From NCBI GenBank assembly GCA_963790075.1, contig CAWBNG010000003.1, positions 816,353 through 880,352 on the forward strand: DNA of 64,000 nucleotides, in the 5' to 3' direction. Below are positions 61,445-64,000 of the stretch, one piece after another. The notes below the pieces were generated by a model that saw only the letters and a program-made list of their open reading frames with translations, was not told where the DNA came from and made no database searches. Position 1 is the stretch's first letter; every line of letters starts with the position of its first letter. Source of the stretch: CAYOUV01 sp963790075 (GTDB lineage: Bacteria; Chloroflexota; Anaerolineae; Anaerolineales; Villigracilaceae). The position numbers were made by a program, and so were the translations under genes.

Positions 61445-62032
61445 CTAATAATACTTTTCGATCCCGCCGAATCCGATCAGCCGGTTCTGCGCGGTCATGC
61501 GGATGAAATAGCGCAAGCGCTTCTGAAACTCCTGCGGCCGCTTGCGAACCCCCGCGATGAAAGCGATGCGGATGCGTTTGTAAGGTTCCGAAAACTTCTG
61601 GTAATTCTCCCAAGCTTCCGGATTGGCCTGGATGGCCTCCAGGATATCGGGTGGAAAGATAAACTCATCTGCCAGGACCTCATCCAGGGTGGCGCGCACT
61701 TCCGGAATCACCTTTCCCTGACTGACAAGCCAGCGCAGGCGCTCCTTGTTGGCCTGCGAATACCCGGCCTTCGGTTTCCTGGGCGAGAAGCGCTGGACGC
61801 TGCGTTCGTGATCAAGCGACTTGACCAGGCTGTCGATCCAGCCGAAACACAGCGCCTGCTCGACCGCATCATTGTAGGTGATGCGCGGCTTACCAGTGGC
61901 TTTCTTATAATAGATCAGCCAGATTTCTGTATCGGAGGCGTAATGCTTTTCCAGCCAGGCGCGCCAATCTTCCGGGTCGGTCACATAGAGCGTTTGGGTA
62001 ATTTCCATACTCGGCTGACTTTTCTTGACCAT
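61445..62032 (-). CDS. YdeI/OmpD-associated family protein
   Basis: A 195-residue cytoplasmic protein of the YdeI (DUF1905/OmpD-associated) group, linked in some bacteria to resistance to bacteriocins, but with unclear biochemistry. ITQTLYVTDPEDWRAWLEKH, EIWLIYYKKATGKPRITYND, VEQALCFGWIDSLVKSLDHE and the C-terminal YdeI helix region RKRPQEFQKRLRYFIRMTAQ, then NRLIGFGGIEKYY match. The open frame extends to 62338, but upstream residues are arginine-rich and lie over the start region of a divergent gene, so the ATG at 62032 (or 62008) is used. Confidence 0.8.
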   Translation of the reverse strand: MVKKSQPSMEITQTLYVTDPEDWRAWLEKHYASDTEIWLIYYKKATGKPRITYNDAVEQALCFGWIDSLVKSLDHERSVQRFSPRKPKAGYSQANKERLRWLVSQGKVIPEVRATLDEVLADEFIFPPDILEAIQANPEAWENYQKFSEPYKRIRIAFIAGVRKRPQEFQKRLRYFIRMTAQNRLIGFGGIEKYY

Positions 62033-62139
62033 TATAATGGGACTATGCCCATCTAGCCCGGCTGTCTGATCCAGTCCTTCACTGACATGCCGGTCGCAGT
62101 AAAATATTGCATAATTTTTATTCCCCTCAGGAGCTGAAT

Positions 62140-62815
62140 GTGCCCATTCCCATCGACCGTCTGATCCGCAGCCGCCGGCGCAGCCTCGCGTTAATCGTCG
62201 AACCCAACGGCTCGCTGACCGTTCGCGCGCCGCTGCGCACGCCCGAAAAGCAAATCCGCGCCTTCGTCGAGAGCAAGGCCAGCATGGGTCGCGCGGAAGC
62301 AGGCCGAGGCGCGGGCGAAATATGTCCCGGCGAAGCAATACGTCGAAGGGGAAGTCTTTCTATATCTGGGTAAGTCCTATCCCCTCAAGATTGTCAAATC
62401 CCAGCGCCCGGCGCTGGCCCTGGATGGCAGCCTGCGTCTGTCACGCACCGCGCTGCCCAAGGCTGAGGCGACATTCACCCGCTGGTACAAGGCGCAAGCG
62501 GCGGAGGTGATTGGCGCACGCGTGGCGCATTACGCCAACCTTTACGGATTTCAGTACGGGCGCATCCGCATCTCATCGGCGCGCACGCGCTGGGGTTCCT
62601 GCAGCACCCAGGAGACGCTGAGTTTCACCTGGCGGCTGATCATGGCTCCTTTGGAAGTGATCGATTATGTCGTGGTCCACGAGCTGGTGCATCTCAAACA
62701 CAGGAATCATTCGAAGCAGTTCTGGGGGGGCGTGGCAGCCATCATACCAACCTATAAAAAACATGTCCGCTGGCTGAAGACCAACGGAAGGCTATTGACA
62801 CTGGACGCAAAATAG
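62140..62815 (+). pseudogene. YgjP/SprT-like metal-dependent hydrolase, one frameshift
   Basis: A zinc metallopeptidase-fold protein of the YgjP (DUF45, M48-like) group. RSRRRSLALIVEPNGSLTVR and APLRTPEKQIRAFVESKAS start it. At about 62285 one extra base breaks the frame; WVARKQAEARAKYVPAKQYV then reads on into EGEVFLYLGKSYPL. The active site VVVHELVHLKHRNHSKQFW (HExxH variant HELVH, third His downstream) and ISSARTRWGSCSTQETLSF are intact. GTG 62140 is favoured because AGGAG ends 6 nt before it. A full protein would have about 225 residues. Since all motifs survive, a sequencing error is plausible here. Confidence 0.82.
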
Positions 62816-62891
62816 ATGCAACTTTTCCCCACCTACCCGCATCCAAAGAGCAGATTTACCAACCATTTGCAATGAGCAAAGGAGGCTCGAC

Positions 62892-63092
62892 ATGAAGGTA
62901 AACGAAGCAGCCTGGGATCGGATTCTCCGGGTCGTCGTGGGCATTGTGTTCTTTTTCCTTGGAATTACTGGTGCTGCCAGCGGGGCCTGGATGTGGGTCG
63001 TTTATGTGCTGGGTGTAGTCTTGCTCCTGACCGGCATCACCGGCTTCTGCCCGCTATACTCTCTGTTCCATATCAGCACCAACAAGGCCTGA
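62892..63092 (+). CDS. DUF2892 two-TM membrane protein
   Basis: A 66-residue inner-membrane protein of the DUF2892/YgaP-type family. NEAAWDRILRVVVGIVFFFL is the common start (normally 'N...D...R...G'), two hydrophobic segments cover residues 12-27 and 32-50, and GITGFCPLYSLFHIST holds the conserved Cys-Pro. Related domains are fused to rhodanese in E. coli YgaP, hinting at sulfur chemistry, but a lone domain has no known function. AAAGGAGG stands before the ATG and a terminator follows. Confidence 0.87.
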   Translation: MKVNEAAWDRILRVVVGIVFFFLGITGAASGAWMWVVYVLGVVLLLTGITGFCPLYSLFHISTNKA

Positions 63093-63120
63093 TATTTCCT
63101 TTAACAACTCAGCCTAGAGT

Positions 63121-63152
63121 TCGAAAGCGCCCGCAATTGCGGGCGCTTTCGA
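63121..63152. terminator. Perfect 32-bp palindromic terminator
   Basis: TCGAAAGCGCCCGCAA and its exact reverse complement meet at 63136/63137. It separates the convergent DUF2892 and ankyrin genes and would stop transcription from both sides, though no long T-run is present beyond CTTTC. Confidence 0.75.
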
Positions 63153-63168
63153 CTCTCACGCTCGAGAT

Positions 63169-63849
63169 CTAGGAATTTGTCTTCCGGAAACGCTTGGTTA
63201 TCTCTTTCTTCAAGAGCTTTTCGGCTGACTGGTGACCGGCTGCGACCGCCAGATCAACCGGCCGTTTGCCGTCATCCGTCTCGGCTTTCAGGTCAGACGC
63301 ATTGAAAAGCAGCAACTGGATCATCGGAAGGTCGCCATTCTGGGCAGCGGAATGCAGGGGGGTAAAGCCGCCAGCTTGCCGGGCGTTGGTGTCAGCACCA
63401 TGCTCGATCAGCACGCTGGCAATCGTAACGTGTCTCCTGGCTGCAGCCGAATGCAGCGGCATGACACGCGTCTCATTCTGCGAAGCCGCATTAACCGGTG
63501 CCCCGGCCCTGATCAAGTATTCGACCGCCTCCTTGTGCCCGAAAAAAGCGGCCAGCCCGAGCGGCTGGAATCCGTCATGCGAGTACGCGCTGACCAGGTC
63601 CGGCCGCTTGGCCAGCAGACGGATGATTTGCGTCACCTTGCCAGTTGCAGCAGCTTCGAAGATCGTCAGCAAGACCTTGCGATTGGCAAGCAGATCCGCC
63701 AGATCAGTATGGCCATGATATGCAGCAGCCAGGATCGGCGAAAGTCCCTGATCGTCCTCAGCATGTACCAATTGAGGATCCTCAGCCAGCATGCGCCCGA
63801 CTTCGACTATATCCCCCGCATATATTGCTTCAAAAAATTCAGCACTCAT
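63169..63849 (-). CDS. Ankyrin-repeat protein
   Basis: A 226-residue protein made of five to six ankyrin repeats of about 33 residues: GLSPILAAAYHGHTDLADLL, DGFQPLGLAAFFGHKEAVEY, TRVMPLHSAAARRHVTIASV, GGFTPLHSAAQNGDLPMIQL and DGKRPVDLAVAAGHQSAEKL. There is no signal peptide or membrane span. Ankyrin proteins bind other proteins; the partner is unknown. It is complete and starts with an ATG preceded by GGGAAGATG. The 151 bp beyond it to the window end show nothing. Confidence 0.88.
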   Translation of the reverse strand: MSAEFFEAIYAGDIVEVGRMLAEDPQLVHAEDDQGLSPILAAAYHGHTDLADLLANRKVLLTIFEAAATGKVTQIIRLLAKRPDLVSAYSHDGFQPLGLAAFFGHKEAVEYLIRAGAPVNAASQNETRVMPLHSAAARRHVTIASVLIEHGADTNARQAGGFTPLHSAAQNGDLPMIQLLLFNASDLKAETDDGKRPVDLAVAAGHQSAEKLLKKEITKRFRKTNS

Positions 63850-64000
63850 CTTCCCTGGCCTCTCAAATCTGCTACACAGGTGATTGGCTTATATGCCTTA
63901 AATCACCTTGGTCAGGCATTATCATGATTCTCTCGAACCAACCCTAAAATATTATACGCTAATTAGGGGAAAAAGACCTTTCATCTTCCTTAGGTCCAAG

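Noticed and set aside
1..64000. CRISPR array, rRNA genes, phage genes or an integrase
   Set aside because: No regularly spaced repeats, no rRNA cores, no phage structural or recombinase motifs seen on either strand.

Overview
The window looks like a piece of a Chloroflexota (Anaerolineae-like) chromosome. This rests on gene content and style: lipoproteins with Ala/Pro/Thr-Glu linkers after the lipobox, LCP and CPBP proteins, MalT-type remnants, an ATP-cone/uridine-kinase fusion, and strongly patchy base composition. It is an inference; no rRNA is present. One tRNA (Glu, TTC) is seen, and no CRISPR array or integrase.

Layout. 0-2.6 kb: housekeeping genes (methyltransferase, signal peptidase I, zinc-finger protein, tRNA-Glu). 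2.6-17.1 kb: a sugar-catabolism island behind tRNA-Glu. It holds a SorC regulator with two palindromic operators, split transketolase, FGGY kinase, DUF2291 lipoprotein, RbsABC-type transporter with a tandemly duplicated binding protein, ribokinase, RbsD, a fucose-isomerase-like enzyme and an aldo-keto reductase. Nearly every gene there except the regulator, permease and RbsD carries small indels, and one carries a nonsense codon. Pieces of tRNA-Glu recur at both ends. 17.3-24.1 kb: a Fic protein, then an SsuABC-type importer beside an A-T-TE NRPS-like protein whose carrier serine is replaced by leucine. 24.5-26.2 kb: a Wzm/Wzt polysaccharide exporter. 26.7-40.7 kb: a minus-strand surface-polysaccharide locus (CPBP protease, LCP transferase, glycosyltransferases, PssD/PssE pair, flippase, two HprK-like proteins), AT-rich in its middle and again containing broken genes. 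41.1-44.7 kb: an intact heterodimeric ABC exporter. 44.7-49 kb: a patch of small unrelated genes (HXXEE, DinB, thioredoxin-like) with palindromic repeats, attC-like core boxes and a group II intron remnant without its reverse transcriptase. 49.2-51.1 kb: a large GT-C-like membrane protein.

51.5-61.4 kb is the most notable part: an intact 14-gene minus-strand bacterial microcompartment operon. From its promoter it reads GntR/HutC regulator, RpiB, DeoC, two BMC-P, acylating aldehyde dehydrogenase, BMC-H, EutJ-like protein, BMC-T, a new small protein, two more BMC-P, triosephosphate isomerase, and an ATP-cone/uridine-kinase-family kinase. This fits the sugar-phosphate-utilising (SPU) class. DeoC would cleave 2-deoxyribose-5-phosphate to acetaldehyde and glyceraldehyde-3-phosphate inside the shell, the dehydrogenase would make acetyl-CoA, and TpiA would pull the triose phosphate away. 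RpiB, DeoC, the dehydrogenase and the small protein share amphipathic helices that look like encapsulation peptides. The window ends with a YdeI-like protein, a frameshifted YgjP-like metallopeptidase, a DUF2892 protein and an ankyrin protein.

The small indels lie mostly outside homopolymers and are concentrated in 4.6-16.7 kb and 29-37 kb, while 17-28, 41-45 and 49-61 kb are clean. Gene decay or locally poor sequence are both possible; the entries marked pseudogene should be read that way.
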